From: Posidonia oceanica
Lineage: Eukaryota > Streptophyta > Magnoliopsida > Alismatales > Posidoniaceae
Assembly: GCA_037176725.1 (NCBI GenBank)
Contig: JAZBRS010000075.1
Span: 75,022,001-75,086,000, forward strand
DNA length: 64,000 nt
Direction of reading: 5' to 3'
This document shows, in pieces, positions 9,223 through 18,833 of the stretch (positions are counted from its first letter, which is position 1; every line of letters starts with the position of its first letter). The notes under the pieces were generated by a model. It was given only the letters and a program-made list of their open reading frames with translations. It did no database searches and had not been told where the DNA came from. A program made the position numbers and the translations under genes.

Positions 9223-11242
9223 GATTCATCATTGCTGCAGCTTGTGAGATGGAATTGGCTTCAGGGCGTATTACGCCTCAATGTAAGGCGTATAACGTTA
9301 GACACACTAAGTCAGGCGTTCAATGTCCCCAGTTGTATTCCTCCAACTCTTCCTGTCTTCTTTTCTTTCTTTTCAGCCTTTCACTCTCTCTTTTTTTGAT
9401 TTTTTGCTTTTCTTCTTTTCCTTTTTTTCTACTTTTTTTCTTTTCTTTCCCCTTTTTTTTTGCTTTTCTTCTTTTTCTTTTTTTTTGTCTTTTTTTTTGA
9501 AGGATTACAAGTGCGAGGAATGAGAAATTACAAGAATTTTAATACAGGTTCCTAAGGAGTATAAACAAAGAGAGTTTCCCTTTACTGATACTGCTACTGT
9601 TTGGGTTTTTCAAAGTCTTCCCTGCCAAACAAATCACACAAGGAGCTAAAATATAACAGCCACACAAAGAATTCGTTAGACGCTTAATCTGCTGTGTACA
9701 ACGCTATACGTAGGGATTGAGGCGACTAACGCCCTATTTCAGAGAACTACACAGAAACACTTTTCAAACAGCGATTTAAGATTTTAATTTTGGTTTTCGC
9801 TTTGAGATTAGTGTTTTAGACCTGCTGTAACTCTCTGGGTTCCTTATGGCTTAGATATGGCTTTTCCTTTTCTTTTTTTTTGGATTTTCTAAGGCTTCTC
9901 ACAAGATCGGTGAATATGATTGGTACTACCCTCTACCTCAACTCCTGTGGATGCTAGAGGGAGTCTGAATACACTTAGGTCCCTACCCCGTAGAGGTAGA
10001 GCCCAACGTACTCGAGATTGATCGGGTCACTCACGTATGTATGCACAAAAGTAGTAAACAAACCACCGAAAGGGGGAGGGAGGAATACGTGTCAAGGCTT
10101 GAAGTTCTAATTATCTTTCACTAAAATGCCAAGGAAGAAGGAGGGCCCCTAGCAAAAGACAATGACAATACAAGTACCTTTTCTAAGTCCCTTGCAACAG
10201 GGTGCTCGGGACCTAGATGGTTACTTATATAACCTAAGAAATGACACAAGTAATTAAGTTCCCAATGAGGGCCATGCAAGTCATAAAAAGAAAGACGTGA
10301 TTTTTTTTTTTTTACTTTTTTGCAAAGCACCCACAGAAACAGAATTTCCGGTCCCTACGGCAGAGCCGATCACCTCACATCTCAGTTCTTTGGGCCAGTT
10401 ATAACAAGGAAAACTAAAAGAAGTTGTAAAACAGAAGGGTTCCTGTTCAGTAGTCGTTGAGCGTGGATATTGCAGCGTCCAATGTTAGACGCGCCAGATC
10501 ACGCGTATAACGCACTGATAGTATTTTTTTTCAGAAAAATAGTAATTTTTACAGATCACCCCCACGCCCGAGAATCTAAAGAGAAGGAGGGTGATTTTAG
10601 TTAATGATACGAAGAAAACAAATGAAAAGAAAGTCATGACGCCTCAAAACACTGCGAGGAATTTCGTCGCTTTTCTAAATCATACGAGAAAATAAGAAAC
10701 TAAAATTAAACTAAGAATGTCAATAATGATGGAGGAAGAAGAAAGAAAGGGTTACATACCTTGCACGGGGGTACTTTTAGCCGTCCCACCGTGATCGCCA
10801 GACTGTGGATATGGGGTATTGGAGGAGAAGAAGAGATGAATGATGATGGAGGCTTTGTGGGAAGAAGAAGGCTTCTTTTTTTTGACTCCCTCCTTTGCTT
10901 GCTCTATCTTTTCTTTCTCGAGGTTCCCTTTCTTTGTATCCGACTCTGTCACTCCATGTGTGATGCAATCGGTGTGATCGCCACTCTCGGTTCGCTTTCG
11001 CCTGCCCTCGAGACGACTTTGGGGAGATGTAGAGTGGTTGCGGGTTCAGCTACATTGGGACAACGCCAGCATTACCCATGGGTGCCCGTGCTCGGTAAGC
11101 TCTTTCTTCCTTCTTCCTCCTTGTATGACAAACGTTAGCAAAGCAAAACAAACAAGACAATATAAAAATGAATCAATATGTGTAGTAATCTATCTAGAGT
11201 TAGTAAAAAAGTAGGCAAGGAAAACGTGGTGAAACACGTACC
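9223..11242 (-). other. 5' leader of Tat copy 1
   Basis: Noncoding leader between the gag start and the 5' LTR, collinear with 31899-33930 in copy 2. It contains a pyrimidine-rich (plus strand) tract at 9345-9505 and several copies of a GTTATACGC/GTTAGACGC motif (9264-9305, 9680-9725, 10455-10515). It also has a splice-donor-like site at 10754-10760 and a small Lys/Glu-rich ORF (10752-10952, minus; TESDTKKGNLEKEKIEQAKEG) whose counterpart in copy 2 at 33485-33685 has nearly the same first 40 residues. Where the leader meets the LTR (11242/11243) I see no good match to a common tRNA 3' end. Confidence 0.65.
10753..10765 (-). promoter_or_regulatory. Candidate 5' splice site in Tat leader, copy 1
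   Basis: On the minus strand the sequence reads GTGCAAG/GTATGT, a near-consensus plant splice donor. Copy 2 has GTGCAAG/GTAAGT at the same place (33443-33455). Retention of GT and of the +4/+5 consensus in two diverged copies supports a leader intron. I could not choose an acceptor before gag with confidence. Confidence 0.4.
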
Positions 11243-11889
11243 TGTAGTAATCCCAATCGGAATGAGGTTTACTATTAGCGGCGATGTTCGAGGAGGAGGG
11301 CTCAACACAAAAACACTTAAAACAGAGGAGAAAAGATAAGAAAAGAAAAAGATAAGACAATTCAGAGTCGCCACCGTATCTATAATCGGGAGACAAAGAA
11401 AACCGAGGGAAATGCGTGAGTTAACACGCAAAACCAAGCAAAAGATCCAATGCAAAAGAAAACAAATGCAAATGAATGCAAATGAGATGACTCATGCCTA
11501 GGAGATGGGCAATATGGTCATTGCAGGCCAAAAGACAGGTTAAAGACTCCTGTTACGTGCAGGGAAGGTGTTAGGCACCCCCGACACGTCCGAGAATCGG
11601 TCTTTCTAGACTTACGCTCGCATACGCAGGGAAATGCAGGTTTGAATGCCTAGATGCCAATGAATGCCTGAATGAATGCTCATAGGCGTGCTCAAAGTGG
11701 TGGAATGCAATGCAGGAAAGTAAACGTGCAGTCTAAGTGCTCGGCAGCGCTGTCTGTGTTCCGAACCGGTCGAAACCAGGCTCGTGAGAACCCCAGGAAG
11801 TAAGCATCACTGCCCTATATGAAAATGCGAGCAGAAAAGCAAAACGACGGTAAAACCAAGCAATGCAGGCGACATGCAAGAGAAAACGA

Positions 11890-12590
11890 CGTAAAACACG
11901 CAAAACAACGCAAGAAACGAGAGCGGCACGCGAAACGGTGCAAGAAAACGAGACTGGCACGCAAAACGGTGCAAGAAAGCAAAGCGGCACGCAAAAACGT
12001 GCGAGAAATCAAAGCGGCAAGCAAAACGGTGCAGAAGACAAAGCGGCAGGCAAAACGGTGCAGAAGACAAAGCGGCACGCGAAACGGTGCAAGAAAGTGA
12101 GGCCGGCACGCAAAATGGTGCAAGAAAGCAAAGCAGCACGCGAAACGGTGCGAGAAAGCAAAGCGGCATGCAAAACGGTGATGAAGACAAAGCAGCACGC
12201 AAAACGGCGCAGAAGACAAAGCGGCACGCGAAACGGTGCGAGAAAACAAAGCCATCATGCAAAATGGCGCAAGAAAATACAGCGGCACGCGAAACGGTGC
12301 GAGAAAAAAAAGCCAGCACGTAAAACGGTGCAAGAAAATAAAGCAGCACGCAAAACGGTGCTAGAAAACAAAGCCAGCACGCAAAATGGTGCAAGAAAAT
12401 AAAGCGGCACGCAAAACGGTGCGAGAGAACAAAGCCAGCATGCAAAACGGTACGAGAAAATAAAGCAGCACGTAAAACGTTGCGAGAAAACATAGCGGAC
12501 ACGCAAAACGGTGCAAGAAAATAAAGCGGCACGCAAAACGGTGTGAGAAAACAAAGCCGGCACGCGAAACGGTGCCAAAACAGGTGAAAT
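11890..12590 (-). repeat. GCACCGTTTTGCGTGC minisatellite in LTR B1
   Basis: About 24 units of 28-30 bp, reading GGCACGCAAAACGGTGC plus AAGAAARCAAAGC on the plus strand. Same repeat as in the other four LTR copies; long ORFs on both strands here are repeat artefacts. Confidence 0.92.
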
Positions 12591-13329
12591 AAAGCATCGA
12601 TAAACCATGCAGATGCGAATGCAAAGAAAAAGGCAGGAGAAGAAAAGGGGAGGTAAATAACGCACGTGTGAGAACAAGCGCCATTTAAAGACCACGCAAA
12701 GTAGGTATGAATACCTACAAAGTGGAAGGGAAACAAGTGGAAGGATTACCACTGTTTTGTGACTGTTTCCCACCAAAATGTTCCACAATGTGTCTCGCAC
12801 GCTGCTAAGAGCTCGTGATGCGATCGGATCGTGGGAAAGGGGAAAGAAAGTTGCAATTAGTGGGGAACCCAGTGGAAACGCGACACAAAGTACTGGGAGT
12901 ACGCGAAAAGAGGGAGCATAGTTGATAGATAAGAAGAGGAGGTCCTATTCTACATGCTCGAGAAACTAGAAAGTAAAAACAATGCATGGAATGAAAATGA
13001 TGTGCAAATGAATGCTGTGTAAGGGTTCAGGAGGACTTACTTTGGAAATCTGAAGCCTGATCTGAGATCTGTTTGGTCCATGTTGAAAAGCGCTCCGCCG
13101 GGGTCGTCCAGGTAGCTTGGTTGAGAAGATCCAACGGCCGGATCTGAGGATATCCCAGCTTCAAGGCAAAGGGGCCAGAATAGGGGAGAAGAATGGATCT
13201 AGGTGTACAGGAGGTCCTAGGGGTGTGCAAAACAGGTCCTCCCATGTAAATGGGAGCTAAGAATGCTGAAGTGTATGCAAGGAGTGCCAAATGCAAGAAT
13301 GCATGAATGCAATGCATGTAAAATGCAAG

Positions 13330-13910
13330 AAAAGACTTAGGGATGATTTTTCAGAAAACTGGGAACTTATAAGCAATTTTTGAAAAAGTAGGGGTATAAA
13401 TGCAAGGGTTTTGAAGAGCTGGGAGTTCTTATGCAAAGTTATTTGAAAAAGGTGAGTCTGAATGCAATTTGCTAAAATGCAGAGTTCAAAATGCAATTTT
13501 ACAAGGTAGACATGCATCTGGACAAGTTTTGAAATCATATGATAAATTGGCATGCAATTTTAAAATCAACAGGGTCTAAAATACAATTTTCCCAGCAAAA
13601 CAGGGGACCTATATGCAATTTTAAATCATGCAGGGTCTAAAATGCAATTTTATAAGAAAAATATGCATTTAAATGATTTTTATAAGCTTGTAGAGGACCT
13701 ATGTTCAATTTTTAAATCAAGCAGGGTCAAAAATGCAATTTTATAAGCAAAATATGCATTTAAATGACAGGTGGAGGACTAATATGCAATTTTCAAATCA
13801 AGTGGGGTCAAAAATGCAATTTTATAAGCAAAATATACATTTAAATGTATGCTGTGCATTGATGAAGGACCTATATACAAAAATCAGAAAATATGGGGGA
13901 CATGATGCAA
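13330..13910 (-). repeat. ATGCAATTTT tandem array in LTR B1
   Basis: Diverged units of about 65-75 bp built from GCAGGGTCAAAAATGCAATTTT, ATAAGCAAAATATGCATTTAAATG and GAGGACCTATATGCAATTTT. The same array is in LTR A3 (28030-28560) and LTR B2 (57890-58350). Confidence 0.8.
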
Positions 13911-14319
13911 TGCAGTAAGGTAAATTGAAAAATAAAACGTAAGTTAACAGGTCAGAGGACTAAACTGCAAATAAGAAAAGCAACAGGGACTAAAAATGTA
14001 ATTTAAACAAGGTAAAATTTAAGCATTAAATTAGATTAACTACTGAAGGACTAACATGCAATAATAGAAAGCTAGAAGGCCAGTACTTAAACAAAAAACT
14101 GAAGAGAAGCACTGTAGGGGGACTAACATGCAATTAATTGATTTTTTGAACTTTTCATGCAATATCATATGATTTACATACGAAATTAAATGAATGATAA
14201 ACAGAAGCAGGACCAGAATGCAATAAAATGAAAACAGGAACTGGAAATGCAGTTTTTGGTAAAATAGCTAAGCAACAGAAAAAATAACTGCACAGTAATC
14301 CACAGAACGACCACCACTG

Positions 14320-15640
14320 TAGCACAGTGCTACCAGTGGCCGTTGCGAGCGGAGGAGGGGTGCTGGGGATGCGCGGGACGGTCGACGATGCTCTCCGGAG
14401 CTCGGCGGAGGTCTGGGTTGCGTCGGGGAGAGGCGGTGGGGCTCAGAGCAGGCCGGAGAAGACGCCGGAGGTTTGCATAGTTGTCCGGAGGTGGAACAGA
14501 CGGCAGCGGCGACGTCGTGGCATTCTGAGGCCACCGGAGCACTCCTGGAGGTCGTGCGGTTCTCAGGGGATGATCGGCGACTGGTTCTGCAGCTGGAGCG
14601 GCGATCCGAGCTCTGAGCTCGCCGGAGAAGAGGGAGTCGCCGGCGACGACGACTCAGAGCAGGAGGGGGTAGAACCTAGAACTAAGGGTCGGAAAAGCAT
14701 GCTGGAACGAAAGCTAACTTAAAGGGAAGAAGCGGTACCTGTTCTGCTGGCTGAGATGCTCCCCCGACGTCAGGCGATTCGGAGCTTGCCGGCTGTGATC
14801 GTCTGGTCCCTGCAGGTGCTGTCGACGACTCGGGAGCAGTGCGATCGATCCATTGAAGTCTTCCGAAGCTCATTGGATCTCTGGAACGAAGCTTCGCAAA
14901 CCGAAGCAGAGATTCACTTCTGTGGGTTCGCAGAAGATGGCCGGAGTTGGGGGTGGTGATGTACTACCCTCTGGATCAATTGGAGGGATCAGGCGAGCTT
15001 CTGGGGGTCTGGTGAAGGTGTGTGGATGCTTGGAAGGGTTGGTGATGGACTGGAGAGGAAGATAGGTCGTCGGGTGGATTTCGGGTGAAATTGGTCGCAG
15101 GTGTTTGTGGTGGAGTAATCGGGCTGTGAGGGGGGAGAAGGCTGGAGGCCTGGTGGTCTGAGATGGTGGTGTTCTGGGGAGTAGGATGCTGAAGTTTGGG
15201 TGGATTTGGTGAGCTGTGGGGTTGAGAATTTGGAGAAGGGGGAGTTGGGTTGCTGCTGTGTTTCAGAGTGACTGGGGGTGAAATGCTAGGTGGAATCGGG
15301 TGAGGAATGGAGGGCTGAGGTGGTGGAGTTCTGGGTGAGATTGGGGTATGAATTGCGAATGGTTCGGGTGGAGATGGAAGCTCCGGTTTCAGTGGAAAGA
15401 TGGAGGAGGAAGAGCTGAGTGTTGGCAGAGGAAGAAGGAGAAGATACGGATGCTCTCAGGGCTCTGGATTCTCTCACTCTCTCCTGGATGGCAAAAGGCA
15501 GAAGAGGAGGTGAAGGCTGGAGTCTTTAAGCAGCTGAGGAGGACGGGACGCGCGTAGTGGAATTCGAATTCCACCGATGGGAGCAGCAACGAGGACGGCC
15601 GGAGGCGACGCGCATTGAATGCCTCCGGAGATCTTGCTGA
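14320..15640 (-). other. GC-rich segment of LTR B1
   Basis: A sharp rise in GC in an otherwise AT-rich LTR. On the minus strand it matches the part of LTR B2 (56300-57500) that holds a 215-codon ORF. Here that frame is broken: an ORF of 63 codons (15477-15286; PNLTQNSTTSALHSSP is shared) ends in a stop. Other ORFs in this stretch are short and not conserved. Confidence 0.55.
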
Positions 15641-17443
15641 GACGCGAGAGAGGTGGAGGGTGATCTGGAGCTGATGGGATCGAGAGGGAAGAGAGAAATC
15701 AAATTTGAAGAGGAGAGGGAGATGCTGGCGGGAGAGGAACTGTGGAGGAAGAAGAAGAAGAAGGAGGGAAGAGGAGGAAGAAGATGGCGTGGGCTGGGCC
15801 TGTGTGTGGAGAAAAAGAAAAAAGAAAAAAGAAAGAAAGAAGGAGGGAGAGGGCTGCAGCTGGGCCGGACTGGGCCAGAGAAAGGAAAGGAAGAATTGGA
15901 AAAGAAAGAAGAAGAAAGGAAGAAGAAAAAGAAAGGAGAGAAATAAATTAGGTAAAAATAAGAATAAAATAAAGTAAAAATTGGAAAGGTTTTTAGAGTG
16001 ATTGTGTTTTAAGTTGGGACTTTGATTAAGTTCTTTAATGATTGTTTTTGGTTAGTTAATTAGGTTTAAAGGGATTTTAGTTTTGATTAGGGTTTTAGAG
16101 TTTTGTTTATTTTGATTTGTTTTTTATTTCGATTAAATGCTTGTTAACTCTTTTAAGTTGTTTTTTAATTATATTTCTCATGTCAAGTACTTGTGATGTT
16201 AGTTAGGATTTTTTTTAAAGTTTGTTTTTAAATTAATTAGAGTGGGTTTTAGATTTTTGATTTTAGTCTTAAGTCTTTTTTGATTTGTTCTTGATTTTTG
16301 TTTGTTAAGTTCTTTTAATTAATTAATTTAATTAAGGTCTTCTTGTTAAGTTTTTTAATTAAGTATTTTTGAATTCGTGATTGTTTGTTTTTATTTTTTA
16401 ATTAAGTCTTTGAATTGTTCTTTTCATATTTGTTAAGTTAGGTTTCTCTTTTCCGTAATCATTTGCCTTAGCATTTTTAATTGTTTTCTTTTCTTTTTAG
16501 GAATTGTTTTCGATTGTCTTTCCGTTGGGTTTTTACCTTTGGTTGTTTTGGTTACATTTTCGTTTTTTCCTTGATTTTACAGCATTTTCTTTTGGTTTGT
16601 TTTGCATTTTTTAAGTTGCACTCTTGATTTTCCATTTTAGCTAGATTTAGTTAGGTTTTGGTTTTCAATTGTTTGTTTAATGTTTTTAATTATTTATTTG
16701 AGGGTTTTAGTTTGTTTTCCTTTTGTTTTAGTGTTTTTGAAAGTTTTTAGGGATTTAGCAAGAGATAGGAAAAGGAAATCAAAAGGAAGAAGAAAAGAGA
16801 GAAATGGAGGAATAAAGAGGAAAGAGAGGAATTGAAAGAAAATAATTTTTTGAAAATCAAAGAAAATGGTAAAAATAAGATAAAAATAGGAATAAGATTG
16901 AGAACAGATAGAAGCACAGGGGGCCCACAGCCAGGCACGGAAGAGGGAGAAAAGGGGGCGAAAAGAAGGAAGATAATCAGGAGAGAAAGAGGAGAGAGAA
17001 AAGAATAATCTAGGAGAGAGAAAAGGATAATCTGGGTAAATGGAGGGTTTAGAGGTTATGAAAAGGGGTGAATTTTGGGAAATGTGTACCCTAGGGTCTC
17101 TAGTGTTGCTCCTAGGGTTTTGGTTTGGTTTTGAGAAGGTTTTGGAAGGGTTTTGAGGTGTAGAAAAAGTGTAGTTTTGCCTAGATTTTCTAGGATTTTT
17201 GGGAGTGGTTTTGGGAAGGAAATTTCTAAGGGTTTGGGTAGGTTTGCTAAGTTGGGAATGGTGGGTTTTCCTATGGTTTTTGGGTATGTTTTGGGTTAGG
17301 GAAAAGGGTGTAAGTTTAGGTCAAATTTGGGCTTCTCTTGAAGGGTAAGATGAAATGGAATGGTGTGGTTTGACCTAGGTTTGGATCCTGAAGTCACCAG
17401 AGAACTCCAATTGATTCAAGCCTGTCAAAATGGGGTGTCAACA

Positions 17444-17460
17444 GATGCCCCTCCCTGAGC
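17444..17460 (-). promoter_or_regulatory. Polypurine tract next to LTR B1
   Basis: On the minus strand CTCAGGGAGGGGCATC immediately precedes the LTR start TGTTGACA. A purine run at this point primes plus-strand DNA synthesis in LTR retrotransposons (established). It fixes LTR B1 as the 3' LTR of the sequence to its right. Confidence 0.75.
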
Positions 17461-17994
17461 GAGGTCAAGCGAAGCGAGGCCGTTGCTCAGGGTTGACAAG
17501 ACACCCCATCTGACCGACGGGAGCAGAGGCTTGCTATGGGCGTGAGCTACTTATTCGGCGGATGCACTGAAAATCGTAGCCCGTTGCCGCACTGCAAAGA
17601 TGCAGGTGCAGATGGATGAGATGCAAAGTATGCAATGCATGCCAATGCAAATGCAATGCAATTGTTCGTACAAAAGTTAGTGCTTCTAGAATGCTGATGC
17701 AGTAGAAAATGATGGTGACGCTGGACTAGTATGCAGTGCTAGAAAGGTGAAGGTGCAAAAGGATGATGCAAAAGAAGAATGCTAAAAAAGAAAACGCAAT
17801 GTGGCGCAAAGACGCGGTAGACAAGCCAAACTTGCGCGACAAGGCGAGAAAGAAAGGTGCAGCTTGTCCCCGCCCAGGGAGCAAGCTAGCAAAAAGAGTG
17901 CGAGGGGAGAGAGGCCGACTCTCCGATCGCAGAGGGATGCAGGACTTTGCTTTCCTGGGGCAAAGTCACGCGAAGAGGGTGATAAGGTGTCGGG
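17461..17994. other. Noncoding, between polypurine tract and hairpin repeats
   Basis: No gene seen. It contains a short inverted piece (TGAGCGAGG / CCGTTGCTCAGG, 17457-17495) and runs of GATGCAAATGCAATGCA (about 17600-17660). Confidence 0.5.
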
Positions 17995-18338
17995 CTTATC
18001 GGCCGGATAGTTTACGGTCCTATCAACCGGAAGTGATAGTTTACGAACCTATCAACCGGAAGTGATAGTTTACGGACCTATCAACCGGAAGCAATAGTTT
18101 ACGGACCTATCAACCAGAAGCAGTTGTGAGTGATAGTTATTGGATATCAGCCGTATAACGCAAATGCCAGAGAATGATAGTTTACGGTCCTATCAACCGG
18201 GAGCGATAGTTTACGGGCCTATCAACCGGGAGCGATAGTTTATGGTCCTATCAACCGGAAAGGGTATTTGTGAGTGATAGTTACTGGATATCAGTCGTAT
18301 AACATGATTGGCGTAGCGATAGTTTACGGTCCTATCAA
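17995..18338. repeat. Hairpin-forming tandem repeat (GATAGTTTACGGTCCTATC)
   Basis: About ten units with a 29 bp core spacing, each GATAGTTTACGGNCCTATC plus AACCGGAAGT. In each unit GATAG and CTATC are inverted around a 9-base loop, so every unit can form a small stem-loop. Two units of a second type (GATAGTTATTGGATATCAGCCGTATAAC and a near copy) keep the inversion in altered form (about 18141 and 18276). The spacing grows to 40-44 bp around them, giving a higher-order pattern. Confidence 0.85.
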
Positions 18339-18833
18339 GGAAGAGGGAGAAAAGGGGGCGAAAAGAAGGAAGATAATCAGGAGAGAGAGAGGAGAGAGAA
18401 ACGAATAATCTAGGAGGGAGAAAAGGATAATCTGGGTAAATGGAGGATTTAGAGGTTTTGAAAATGGGTGAATTTTGGAGAATGTGTAGCCTAGGGTCTC
18501 TAGTGTTGGTCTTAGGGTTTTGTTTTGGTTTTGAGAAGGTTTTGGAAGGGTTTTGAGGTGTAGAAAAAGGGTAGTTTTGCCTAGGTTTTCTTGGATTTTT
18601 GGGAGTGGTTTTCGGAAGGAAATTTCTAAGGGTTTGGGTAGGTTTGCTAAGTTGGGAATTGTGGGTTTTCCTATGATTTTTGGGTAAGTTTTCGGTTAGA
18701 GAAAGGGGTGTAAGTTTAGGTCAAGTTTGGACTTGTTTTGAAGGGTAAGATGAAAAGGAATGGTGTGGTTTAACCTAAGTTTGGATCCAGATGTCACCAG
18801 AGAACTCCAACTGATTCAAGCCTGTCAAAATGG
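18339..18833 (-). mobile_element. Truncated Tat LTR fragment (first 0.5 kb)
   Basis: Nearly identical to 16939-17433 of LTR B1, i.e. the first 0.5 kb of the LTR, but it stops 10 bp short of the TGTTGACACC tip and breaks off into the hairpin repeats on the other side. There is no TSD. It looks like a template-switch or recombination product rather than an insertion. Confidence 0.8.

Larger units (their letters stand above)
1266..11242 (-). mobile_element. Tat-lineage Ty3/gypsy internal region, copy 1 (RT/RNase H deleted)
   Basis: Read on the minus strand this gives: 5' leader (11242 to 9223), gag (6032 to about 4083), protease (about 3971 to 3290), integrase (about 3290 to 2400), then a 3' noncoding tail. 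The gag knuckle (CxFHRxxGHxxxDC), the DTGAS protease and the integrase C-terminus (PNWxGPYLVV) place it in the Tat group. Reverse transcriptase and RNase H are absent. A solo LTR (6033-9222) sits at the gag start. The left end is cut by LTR A1 at 1266, so the 3' part that copy 2 retains at 17444-23416 is missing. The right end abuts LTR B1 directly at 11243. It is not autonomous. Confidence 0.85.
11243..17443 (-). mobile_element. Giant Tat LTR (copy B1), 6.2 kb
   Basis: On the minus strand it begins TGTTGACACCCC at 17443 and ends GGGATTACTACA at 11243, collinear throughout with the complete solo LTR at 54529-60327. Order from its 5' side: CT-rich start, AT-rich 1 kb, purine tract, GC-rich 1.3 kb (about 14320-15640), ATGCAATTTT array, intron-like part, minisatellite, GCAGTGATGCTTACTGCC block, GGTGGCGACTC block. 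It has no matching 5 bp flanks (GTACC left, GATGC right). On its right is a polypurine tract, so it acts as the 3' LTR of the element to the right. On its left it joins the 5' leader of copy 1, so it also sits where copy 1's 5' LTR should be. Confidence 0.9.

Noticed and set aside
15653..15977. Lys/Glu-rich plus-strand ORFs of about 90-97 codons
   Set aside because: They come from a purine tract in LTR B1 and match the pyrimidine tract of B2 on the other strand; composition alone explains them.
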